Shown one piece after another: positions 45,217-53,091 of a DNA stretch of 64,000 nucleotides. Origin of the DNA: JBEIGE01 sp040382055 (GTDB lineage Bacteria; Pseudomonadota; Gammaproteobacteria; Burkholderiales; Burkholderiaceae_C); NCBI GenBank assembly GCA_040382055.1, contig JBEIGE010000002.1, positions 124,001 through 188,000 of the forward strand. Reading direction: 5' to 3'. A model generated the notes under the pieces. It was not told the DNA's origin. It made no database searches and saw only the letters and a list, made by a program, of their open reading frames with translations. The number at the start of each line of letters is the position of its first letter. The stretch's first letter is position 1. Made by a program: the position numbers and the translations under genes.

Positions 45217-45663
45217 ATGCTGTTTTCTGTAGATCCGAGCACGATATCGCATGGCATCCAGCTGGCAGTTGCGCCGGTTTTTTTGTTGACGGCGGTGTCT
45301 GCCATGATCGGCGCTGTGGCCGGTCGCCTGGCCCGGATTGTGGACCGTGCCAGGTATCTGGAAGACAAGCTGGAAGCTGCAGCACCCAGCCAGACCCTGC
45401 CCAAAGAGCACTTTGAACTTTTGCGCCTGCGTCAACGCGGCAAGCTTGCCAATGGCTGCATAGGCTTGCTGACCCTGTGCGCCATCTTGATTGGCTTGAC
45501 CATCATGGCGCTGTTTCTGGGCGAAACCACCGAGCTTGATTTTTACCGCATCGCCATTTATTGCTTTTTGGCCGGGGTCACGAGTTTTCTGTTGGCCTTG
45601 ATCTGCTTTTTGACAGAAACCCTGATGGCCACCCACATTCTCAAATTTGGACAACAGAAATGA
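45217..45663 (+). CDS. DUF2721 membrane protein
   Basis: A 148-residue protein with three hydrophobic segments (about 12-33, 78-102 and 112-138) and the DUF2721 pattern AVAPVFLLTAVSAMIGAVAGRLARIVDRAR. Function unknown. It follows the HAD gene by 15 bases and is probably in the same transcript, which ends at the hairpin immediately downstream. Confidence 0.88.
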   Translation: MLFSVDPSTISHGIQLAVAPVFLLTAVSAMIGAVAGRLARIVDRARYLEDKLEAAAPSQTLPKEHFELLRLRQRGKLANGCIGLLTLCAILIGLTIMALFLGETTELDFYRIAIYCFLAGVTSFLLALICFLTETLMATHILKFGQQK

Positions 45664-46626
45664 TTATTGGGCTTTAGCCAAGCCCAATTTCTCGACCAAG
45701 GCCTTCTCCCGGGTAAAGGTGTCCTGGGCAAATTTGGTGTAACCGGCGCTGCTCATGTACATGGGAACCATGTCGTAGCGGGCGAGCGCCGTTTTGTAAC
45801 TTTCCTGCTCCATGGCTTTCTTGAATGCATCGTGCAAGGCCTTGACCACAGGCAGGGGGGTATCCCGGGGCGCGCCAATGCCGAAGGGCGAGTTCTGCAC
45901 CAGATCGAGCCCCAACTCTTTGAGCGTGGGAGCATCGGGAAACTTGGCCAGCCGCTCGGCACCCCAGGTATTGAGCACCTTGAGCTTGCCAGACTCAACA
46001 AGGGGCGCAAACCCTGTGGAATCGGCAGCGGCCATGATGTGGCCGCCCACGATGGCCTGGGCCAGGTCGGCGCTGCCTTTGTAGGGAATATGTTGCAGCT
46101 CGATGCCGAGTTTTTGGGCAATCAGTTCCATGGTGAGGTGCGGACTGGTCAGGGTGCCGGTGGAACCATAGGTGAGCTTGCCCGGGTTGGCCTTGGCCCA
46201 GCCGACAAAGTGCGTCCAGGTTTTCAGGGCGGAGTCTGCGGGCACCACCAGGCCAAAGGCATACCCCGTAACATTGAGCACATAGGCAATGTCTTTGATC
46301 GGGTCCCAGGTGAGTTTGGTGGTGTAGGGCAAACGGAAAACACCCAGGGGGATTTGCGCCAGGGTGTAGCCATCCGGGGCAGAGGTTTGCAGCGTTTGTG
46401 CAGGCAAGGTACCGCCGGCACCCGGTTTGTTTTCCACAATCACGGGCTGGCCGAGAATTCTGGAAGCGTTGTCAGCCAGCGAGCGCATGGTGATGTCGGT
46501 CGGGCCGCCAGCGGGAAATGCAATGACCAGCTTGATGGGCCTGGCGGGAAAAGCCTGGGCTGATGCGGTAAATGCCGGTGCCACCATGGCGGCACCGGCG
46601 AGTTGAACAAGTTGACGACGTTTCAT
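45664..46626 (-). CDS. Bug family periplasmic solute-binding protein (TctC-like)
   Basis: A 320-residue tripartite tricarboxylate transporter receptor. The signal peptide ends at SAQAF; then come RPIKLVIAFPAGGPTDITMR and VIVENKPGAGG, both characteristic. Bug proteins bind carboxylates or amino acids and are greatly expanded in Comamonadaceae and Bordetella. No TctA/TctB partners are nearby, which is common for this family. It converges with DUF2721, with abutting stops. Confidence 0.94.
   Translation of the reverse strand: MKRRQLVQLAGAAMVAPAFTASAQAFPARPIKLVIAFPAGGPTDITMRSLADNASRILGQPVIVENKPGAGGTLPAQTLQTSAPDGYTLAQIPLGVFRLPYTTKLTWDPIKDIAYVLNVTGYAFGLVVPADSALKTWTHFVGWAKANPGKLTYGSTGTLTSPHLTMELIAQKLGIELQHIPYKGSADLAQAIVGGHIMAAADSTGFAPLVESGKLKVLNTWGAERLAKFPDAPTLKELGLDLVQNSPFGIGAPRDTPLPVVKALHDAFKKAMEQESYKTALARYDMVPMYMSSAGYTKFAQDTFTREKALVEKLGLAKAQ
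45666..45688 (+). terminator. Terminator of the prfC-HAD-DUF2721 transcript
   Basis: A perfect 9-bp stem (ATTGGGCTT/AAGCCCAAT) with a 5-base loop is followed by TTCTCG on the plus strand, starting 3 bases after the DUF2721 stop. It overlaps the last codons of the convergent Bug gene. Confidence 0.6.
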
Positions 46627-46644
46627 GTTTTTCGCTCCTGAATC

Positions 46645-46690
46645 AATAGCAATAAAAATAGATTAGATAAGGGCTGACGGCTAAAAACAA
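46645..46690. repeat. Degenerate interspersed-repeat copy upstream of the Bug gene
   Basis: An AT-rich AATAGCAATAAAAATAG segment, then ATAAGGGCTGACGGCTAAAAA, resembles the repeat at 15508-15570 and its relatives. It lies between the Bug start and the uvrA end. The rest of this approximately 150-bp gap shows nothing further. Confidence 0.35.
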
Positions 46691-46779
46691 TCCATGTTTT
46701 CCCTTGGTTCGCCCGCTGGTCCTGCGCTGGCCAGGTGCTTGTTCACTCACGTGCAATGACACCCCCCCGGCATGTCGGC

Positions 46780-49700
46780 TTAGCGATTGAGCACCCCCGC
46801 CAATGCCAGGCCGGTATGGGTGCCGAGTTTGACCACCGCCTCCGGTGTGGCTGCGGCCACCACCTGCCCGCCCGCTTTGCCGCCGTCCGGCCCCAGGTCA
46901 ATCACCCAGTCAGCTTCGGCAATCACATCGAGATCGTGCTCAATCACCACCACACTGTGGCCGCCATTGACCAGGCGGTGCAGCACATGAATGAGTTTTT
47001 CCACATCAGCCATGTGCAAACCCACCGTGGGCTCGTCCAAGACATACAGGGTGTGCGGTGCTTTCTGGCCACGCCGGGTGATGTCATCACGCACCTTGGA
47101 GAGTTCGGTCACGAGCTTGATGCGTTGCGCCTCACCACCACTGAGTGTGGGTGATGGCTGGCCCAGCGTGAGATAACCCAGCCCGACATCCTTGAGCAGT
47201 TGCAAGGGGTGGCTGATATTGGGCATGGCCGCAAAGAAGGCCACGGCTTCGTCCACCTCCATCTGCAGCACCTCACCGATGCTTTTGCCACGCCAAGTGA
47301 CAGCCAGGGTCTCGGGGCTGAAGCGCGCACCTTTGCAGGTTTCGCACAGCACTTTGACATCGGGCAAAAAGCTCATACCGATGGTGCGTATACCCTGCCC
47401 TTCGCACCCCGGGCAACGTCCTTCACCGGTGTTGAAGCTGAAGCGGTTGGCCGCATAGCCGCGTGCCTTGGCTTCCAGGGTTTCGGCAAAGAGCTTGCGT
47501 ATGGTGTCCCAGAAGCCGATGTAGGTGGCCGGGCAGGAGCGAGGCGTTTTGCCTATTGGCGTTTGGTCGACTTCCAGCACCCGGTCGATGGACTCAAAGC
47601 CGGTGACACCAGCGCAGCCGGTCCAGGCCAGCTGCTCCCCCGCGTCCAGCGCGTCCCGGCCGGCCCGTGTGCTGCGCTTTTGCACCGCCACTTGCACATT
47701 GGCCAGCAGCACATCTCGCGCCAACGTGGACTTGCCCGAGCCTGAAACGCCGGTCACTGCGACCAAACGCTTGAGCGGAATATGCGCGGTGACGCTCTGC
47801 AAGTTGTGCAGGCGGGCATCGTGCACGGTCAGACAAGCACCCGGGTCAAGGCTGGCGGTGGACGGGGCGGCACGATCCGAGGCGGACGTGTCCACCAAAC
47901 GGCGAACTTGAAACGGATGCTTCATGGCATGCAACAGGTACCGCCCGGTCTGCGAACTGCTTGCGGCTTCAATGTCGGCCACAGCCCCTTGGGCCACCAG
48001 CTGGCCGCCGCGCTTGCCGGCACTCGGGCCGATGTCAATGATGTTGTCGGCATGGCGGATGGTGTCTTCGTCGTGCTCCACCACCACCAGGGTGTTGCCC
48101 TTGTCACTCAAACTTTGCAGGGCATTGAGCAAAATGCGGTTGTCCCGGGCGTGCAGGCCGATGGTGGGCTCATCCAGCACATAACACACCCCTTGCAAAT
48201 TGCTGCCAAGTTGGGCTGCCAGCCGGATGCGTTGCGCCTCTCCACCGCTGAGCGTGGGTGCACCGCGGTCCAGTGTGAGGTAACCCAAACCCACTTGCTC
48301 CAGAAACTCAAGGCGGCTCTTGATCTCGGGGATCAGGTCGCGGGCAATGTCGCTCTCGCGCTGGCTCAGGCGGCCAGCCTCGCCCAGCGTTTGCACCCAC
48401 AGGCGGATGTCGCTCACGCTCAGCCGGGCAATGTCTGTGATGCCTATACCGGCAAACTGCACCGCACGGGCCACCTTGTTCAGGCGTGTGCCCTCGCAGC
48501 TCGGGCAGCTTGCGTCGGTCAGGTCGTCGACTTCGGGCTCGGCAAAGGTTTGCTCGCGGCCCTTGCTGCTGTCATCGCGCACGGAATCGTCCAACAGCTT
48601 GCGTTGCTCCTTGCTGAGCTTGACGCCTGTGCCCACACAGTCGGGGCACCAGCCATGCTTGCTGTTGTAGCTGAACAAGCGTGGGTCAAGCTCGGCATAC
48701 GAGGTGGCACAGACCGGGCAGGCCCGGCGCGTGGAAAAAACGCTGAGCTGGCCGATATCCGCCGTGGGCAATGCGTCGGCCATGGCACTTTGCAACCCCT
48801 CCAGATGACTCAGCACGTGCAGCACACCTTTGCCATGCTCCAGTGCGGTGAGGAGCCCCTGTCGAAGCACCGCCTCATTGGCAGGCTGAACATCCAGGCT
48901 GAGCACGGGCAGCTCGATGGTGTGTTCTTTAAAGCGGTCTATGCGCGGGAACTGCGTGGTGGGCAGAAAATTTCCATCCACACGCAAGTGGGTGTAGCCG
49001 CGTGGGCGTGCCCAGTCGGCCAGCTCGGTGTACACCCCCTTGCGGTTGAGCACCAGGGGGGCAAGCAGGCCGATATGCTGGCCACGAAAGTTCTTCATCA
49101 GCTGGGCCACGATGCTCTCAGGTGTTTGCGGAGCCACCGCCGCGCCGTCATGGATGCAATGCTGGGTGCCCAGCTTGACGTAGAGCAGGCGCAGGTAATG
49201 CCACACCTCGGTGGTCGTGCCCACCGTGGATTTGCGCCCCCCCCGTGACAACCTTTGTTCAATGGCCACCGTGGGAGGAATACCGTAGACCGCGTCTACT
49301 TCCGGCCGGCCGGCTGGCTGAACAATGCTGCGTGCATAGGCATTGAGGGACTCCAGGTAGCGGCGCTGGCCCTCGTTGAACAGAATGTCAAAAGCCAGCG
49401 TGGACTTGCCGGAACCACTGACACCGGTAATGACATTGAACTTGCCACGCGGAATGTTGACGCTCAAGCCCTTGAGGTTGTGCTCACGCGCATTGATGAT
49501 CTGGATTACATCTTGGCTCGGATCGACCGGATTTGCCAAGCCTGCGATTGCACTTGGCAACACTATGGACTTGGCGTAGGCACTTCCCGGCTCCACATCA
49601 CGCACGGCATGCACCTCTCCCATGGCTGCTGCATAGTCACGCAGGGCTTTGCCGGTGTGACTGGTGAGGTGTTGGCTCACCTCACCTGGTGTTCCCACGG

Positions 49701-52680
49701 CGACAACTTCACCCCCGGCCTCGCCGCCTTCAGGGCCCAGGTCAATCAGCCAGTCGCTGGCACGGATCACATCCAGGTTGTGTTCAATTACCAGGATTGA
49801 GTGACCGGCATCGAGCAGTTTGCGCAGCGCACGCATGAGCTTGGCGATGTCGTCAAAATGCAGACCGGTGGTGGGTTCGTCAAACAGGAACAGGTTGCCG
49901 CGCCGGGCGACAGACTGGCGACTCGCCGTGTTGTTTTTCTCGGCCTCGGCCAGAAAGCCCGCCAACTTCAGGCGTTGCGCTTCACCACCAGAGAGTGTGG
50001 GCACAGGCTGCCCCAGCTTGACATACTCCAGCCCCACATCAACGATGGGCTGCAGGGCGCGGATCACGTCCCGGTCATGGGCAAACAACGCAACCGCTTC
50101 TCTCACCGTCAGGTTCAGCACGTCAGCCACGCTCAGGAACAGCGCAGTCACCCCAGCGTCATGCGTCTTATGGCGCTCGATCTTGATCTCCAGAATCTCG
50201 GGCCGAAAGCGTTTGCCATCACAGTCCGGGCAACGCAAATACACATCGCTGAGAAACTGCATTTCCACATGCTCAAAACCGGAACCGCCACAGGTCGGGC
50301 AGCGTCCGTCACCGCTGTTGGCACTGAATTTGGACGCGGTGTAACTGCGCTGGCGCGACAGGGGCGCACTGGCAAAAATCTCGCGGATGGCATCCCATGC
50401 GCCGACATAACTGACCGGATTGGAGCGGGCGGTTTTTCCTATGGGCGATTGGTCCACAAACACCACATCACTCAACAAATCAGCCCCCAGCAGTCTCGCA
50501 TAGGCACCGGGTGCTTCGGTGGATTTACCGAAGTGGCGCATCAGCGCAGGTGCCAGCACATCCTGAATCAAGGTGGATTTACCCGAGCCTGAAACGCCGG
50601 TTACGCAGACCAATCGACCCAAGGGGATGTCGACAGAAATGTTTTTCAGGTTGTGGTCGGTCACCCCTTCCAAAATCAGGCGCGGGGTGTTGTCCTGTAC
50701 CAGCCTTGAGAAGCCCATGCCGACTTGCTTGCGTCCGCCCAGGTAAGCGCCGGTCAGGGTGTCGGCATGGCGCAAATCTGCGGTGCTGCCATCAAACACA
50801 ATCGTGCCGCCGCGCTCGCCCGGGCCAGGGCCCATGTCGATCATGCGGTCGGCTGCGAACATCACGGCCGGATCGTGCTCCACCACCACCAGGGTGTTGC
50901 CTGCATCGCGCAGGCGCTGCATGGCCTCGATGATGCGGTGCATGTCGCGCGGGTGCAATCCGATGCTGGGCTCGTCCAGCACAAACAAGGTGTTGACCAG
51001 CGAGGTGCCCAATGCCGTGGTCAGGTTGATACGCTGGACTTCGCCGCCGCTCAGCGTGCGGCTTTGCCGGTCCAGCGTGAGGTAGCCGATACCGACATCG
51101 CACAGGTATTTGAGCCGGGTTCTGACTTCATCGAGCAGCAACTTCAGGGTTTTGGCCTCGGTCTCGGAAGCGGCCGACAAGGCACTCGACAACTCGTCCT
51201 GAACGGCGTCAAAGAAGCGCCGCAAGCGATCAATCGGCATCAGCATCAGGTCGTGCAGACACAAACCCGGCAAGGCCTCCAATTGAGGACGCGACCAGCT
51301 CACGCCCTGGGGCAAGAAACGCTTGTGCGGCGGCAGCACGGCATCGGCCTGGGCTTTGCTGCCGACGCGCCAGAGCAGGCTTTCGGTCTTCAGCCGCGCC
51401 CCGCTGCAAGACCCGCAGGGGGTGTAACTGCGGTATTTGGACAACAGCACTCGAATGTGCATCTTGTACGACTTGGTCTCCAGATACTCAAAAAACCGCT
51501 TCACGCCGTACCACTGCTGGTTCCACTTGCCATTCCAGTTGGGCGAGCCGTTAATCACCCAGTGGTGCTGCTCAGGGGTCAATCGGTTCCAGGCCGTATC
51601 CCGTGGAATACCGGCGGCCTCCGCATGGCGCATCAGGTCGTCCTGACACTCGGCCCAGGCGGGCGTTTGCATGGGCTTGATGGCTCCGGAACGCAGTGTG
51701 AGTTTGTCGTTGGGAATGACCAGGCCGTAATCCACCCCGATCACGCGGCCAAAACCGCGGCAGGTGTCGCAGGCACCCACGGCCGAATTGAAAGAAAACA
51801 TCGACGCGATGGGGTCGGTGTAACGCAAATCGCTTTGCGGGCAATGCAGGCCGGTAGAGAAGCGCCACAGATCAAAATCCGGGCTTGCTACCAAATCAGG
51901 AGCTTGATCTGCTTGACCAGAAAGGGCTGGAGCCTCATTTAATACATAAACATTGAGCCGCCCACCGCCCCGCTTCAAGGCCACCTCGATGGCTTCGAGC
52001 ACACGGACTTTTTCTGTCGTCCCCAGGCGAAAGCGATCAGCCACAACATCGAGCACCTTGCGCTGATCCACGTCACGCTGGGTATGCACACGGGTAAAGC
52101 CACTGGCACTGAGCCATTGGGTCACCTCTTCTGCCGAGGTATCTACCGGCAGCTCCACCGGAAAGGTCAGTACCAGGCGTGGATCAGTACGCCCCGCCAT
52201 GGCCACTGCCTCAGACGGTGGTGACGCTGCGGCAATGCCTGCTGCCGTGCGGCGCAGCAACTCGGCATAAATGGTTTCGGGGGTGTCGTGCTGAACCGGT
52301 AAGGCCGTGACTTTGTCAAACAGCTGCCCGGCTCTGGAGAACAGCAGCTTGAGGTGGTCATTCAACTCCGTCATGGTGCCTACCGTAGACCGGCTGGAGC
52401 GCACCGGGTTGGTCTGGTCGATGGCAATGGCCGGTGGTACGCCTTCCACCTTGTCCACCGCAGGCTTGTCCATACGGTCCAGAAACTGGCGCGCGTAGGC
52501 AGAAAAGGTCTCGACATAGCGCCGCTGACCTTCTGCAAAAAGGGTGTCGAATACCAGACTGGACTTGCCTGAGCCGCTGGGGCCGGTGACCACGGTCAGC
52601 TCACCGGTGCGGATGTCCAGGTCCAGGTTTTTGAGATTGTGCTGACGTGCGCCGCGTATGCGGATGATCCCCTGGCTCAT
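46780..52680 (-). CDS. Double-length UvrA (two UvrA units in one chain)
   Basis: A 1,966-residue protein made of two consecutive UvrA-like units, each about twice an ABC module, so four ABC ATPases. Walker A motifs lie at about residues 34 (GPSGSGKSS), 695, 1087 and 1645 (each GVSGSGKST). Four LSGGE signatures and CxxC zinc modules (for example CPTCGGSG, CPDC, CPGCEGQG, CETCKG) are present. Normal UvrA is about 940 residues and dimerises to detect DNA damage; this chain would be a covalent dimer. Start ATG 52680 (MSQGIIRIRG) matches UvrA N-termini. Similar long UvrA proteins occur in Burkholderiales; whether they serve repair beside a normal UvrA is not clear. Residues around 245-265 may come from a repeat. 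Confidence 0.92.
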   Translation of the reverse strand: MSQGIIRIRGARQHNLKNLDLDIRTGELTVVTGPSGSGKSSLVFDTLFAEGQRRYVETFSAYARQFLDRMDKPAVDKVEGVPPAIAIDQTNPVRSSRSTVGTMTELNDHLKLLFSRAGQLFDKVTALPVQHDTPETIYAELLRRTAAGIAAASPPSEAVAMAGRTDPRLVLTFPVELPVDTSAEEVTQWLSASGFTRVHTQRDVDQRKVLDVVADRFRLGTTEKVRVLEAIEVALKRGGGRLNVYVLNEAPALSGQADQAPDLVASPDFDLWRFSTGLHCPQSDLRYTDPIASMFSFNSAVGACDTCRGFGRVIGVDYGLVIPNDKLTLRSGAIKPMQTPAWAECQDDLMRHAEAAGIPRDTAWNRLTPEQHHWVINGSPNWNGKWNQQWYGVKRFFEYLETKSYKMHIRVLLSKYRSYTPCGSCSGARLKTESLLWRVGSKAQADAVLPPHKRFLPQGVSWSRPQLEALPGLCLHDLMLMPIDRLRRFFDAVQDELSSALSAASETEAKTLKLLLDEVRTRLKYLCDVGIGYLTLDRQSRTLSGGEVQRINLTTALGTSLVNTLFVLDEPSIGLHPRDMHRIIEAMQRLRDAGNTLVVVEHDPAVMFAADRMIDMGPGPGERGGTIVFDGSTADLRHADTLTGAYLGGRKQVGMGFSRLVQDNTPRLILEGVTDHNLKNISVDIPLGRLVCVTGVSGSGKSTLIQDVLAPALMRHFGKSTEAPGAYARLLGADLLSDVVFVDQSPIGKTARSNPVSYVGAWDAIREIFASAPLSRQRSYTASKFSANSGDGRCPTCGGSGFEHVEMQFLSDVYLRCPDCDGKRFRPEILEIKIERHKTHDAGVTALFLSVADVLNLTVREAVALFAHDRDVIRALQPIVDVGLEYVKLGQPVPTLSGGEAQRLKLAGFLAEAEKNNTASRQSVARRGNLFLFDEPTTGLHFDDIAKLMRALRKLLDAGHSILVIEHNLDVIRASDWLIDLGPEGGEAGGEVVAVGTPGEVSQHLTSHTGKALRDYAAAMGEVHAVRDVEPGSAYAKSIVLPSAIAGLANPVDPSQDVIQIINAREHNLKGLSVNIPRGKFNVITGVSGSGKSTLAFDILFNEGQRRYLESLNAYARSIVQPAGRPEVDAVYGIPPTVAIEQRLSRGGRKSTVGTTTEVWHYLRLLYVKLGTQHCIHDGAAVAPQTPESIVAQLMKNFRGQHIGLLAPLVLNRKGVYTELADWARPRGYTHLRVDGNFLPTTQFPRIDRFKEHTIELPVLSLDVQPANEAVLRQGLLTALEHGKGVLHVLSHLEGLQSAMADALPTADIGQLSVFSTRRACPVCATSYAELDPRLFSYNSKHGWCPDCVGTGVKLSKEQRKLLDDSVRDDSSKGREQTFAEPEVDDLTDASCPSCEGTRLNKVARAVQFAGIGITDIARLSVSDIRLWVQTLGEAGRLSQRESDIARDLIPEIKSRLEFLEQVGLGYLTLDRGAPTLSGGEAQRIRLAAQLGSNLQGVCYVLDEPTIGLHARDNRILLNALQSLSDKGNTLVVVEHDEDTIRHADNIIDIGPSAGKRGGQLVAQGAVADIEAASSSQTGRYLLHAMKHPFQVRRLVDTSASDRAAPSTASLDPGACLTVHDARLHNLQSVTAHIPLKRLVAVTGVSGSGKSTLARDVLLANVQVAVQKRSTRAGRDALDAGEQLAWTGCAGVTGFESIDRVLEVDQTPIGKTPRSCPATYIGFWDTIRKLFAETLEAKARGYAANRFSFNTGEGRCPGCEGQGIRTIGMSFLPDVKVLCETCKGARFSPETLAVTWRGKSIGEVLQMEVDEAVAFFAAMPNISHPLQLLKDVGLGYLTLGQPSPTLSGGEAQRIKLVTELSKVRDDITRRGQKAPHTLYVLDEPTVGLHMADVEKLIHVLHRLVNGGHSVVVIEHDLDVIAEADWVIDLGPDGGKAGGQVVAAATPEAVVKLGTHTGLALAGVLNR
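51883..51945 (+). repeat. Interspersed-repeat copy within the double uvrA
   Basis: The plus strand reads GCTACCAAATCAGGAGCTTG, then GCTTGACCAGAAAGGGCTGG and AGCCTCATTTA, close in layout to the copy at 15508-15570. It is read in frame on the minus strand and encodes LNEAPALSGQADQAPDLVAS, a linker-like stretch in the first unit. Confidence 0.45.
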
Positions 52681-52771
52681 GTGCTCTGTCTTTCCGTATA
52701 AGGACAGACATTCTAGGCAGTCGTGCACCCAACGACCCGCCCAGGGTCATATTTTTTAAATCACCAAGCGC

Positions 52772-52993
52772 TTACTTGGCAGCTGGTGCAGGTGCAGGTG
52801 CAGGTGCTGTCGTTGGCGCTGCTGCCGGTGCTGCGGCAGGTGCCTCGGCTGGAGCGGCGGCCGGCTTGGCGGGTTCGGAATGCACAGCATCAGCGCCATG
52901 TTTCTCACCGCCCAAGTCAATGTCGCCACCTTTGCTCAGGATAAACAGGGCCAAGCCCGCAAAGATGGCAAAACCCACTGCAATTTTCCACAT
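52772..52993 (-). CDS. Small single-span membrane protein with Ala/Pro-rich tail
   Basis: A 73-residue protein: one transmembrane segment (IAVGFAIFAGLALFILS), a short acidic part with GEKHGADAVH, then a low-complexity tail of Ala and Pro repeats. AAGGAG lies 7 bases before ATG 52993. I know no function; similar small proteins occur in betaproteobacteria. It sits right behind the terminator of the MFS gene, so it needs its own promoter or read-through. Confidence 0.72.
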   Translation of the reverse strand: MWKIAVGFAIFAGLALFILSKGGDIDLGGEKHGADAVHSEPAKPAAAPAEAPAAAPAAAPTTAPAPAPAPAAK

Positions 52994-53008
52994 AGTCAAA
53001 CTCCTTCA

Positions 53009-53033
53009 ATAAAAAGCCCTCGCAAGGAGGGCT
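53009..53033 (-). terminator. Rho-independent terminator after the MFS gene
   Basis: On the minus strand a 7-bp GC-rich stem (AGCCCTC/GAGGGCT) with a 5-base loop is followed by TTTTTATT. It is a standard terminator for the MHS-type MFS gene and lies just before the ribosome site of the small membrane protein. Confidence 0.82.
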
Positions 53034-53041
53034 GATAACAC

Positions 53042-53071
53042 CTGACCAGACCGCTTTGACGGTCTGGTCAG
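53042..53071. other. Second hairpin in the MFS gene 3' UTR
   Basis: A perfect 12-bp stem (CTGACCAGACCG and its complement) with a 6-base loop, directly before the terminator. It may stabilise the mRNA 3' end, or be part of a tandem terminator; there is no T-tract of its own. Confidence 0.55.
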
Positions 53072-53091
53072 ACCCTTGTCACGATCTGGAC

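Noticed and set aside
47782..49248. 488-codon plus-strand open frame opposite uvrA
   Set aside because: It mirrors the UvrA coding frame and has no recognised motif; composition is that of an antisense shadow.
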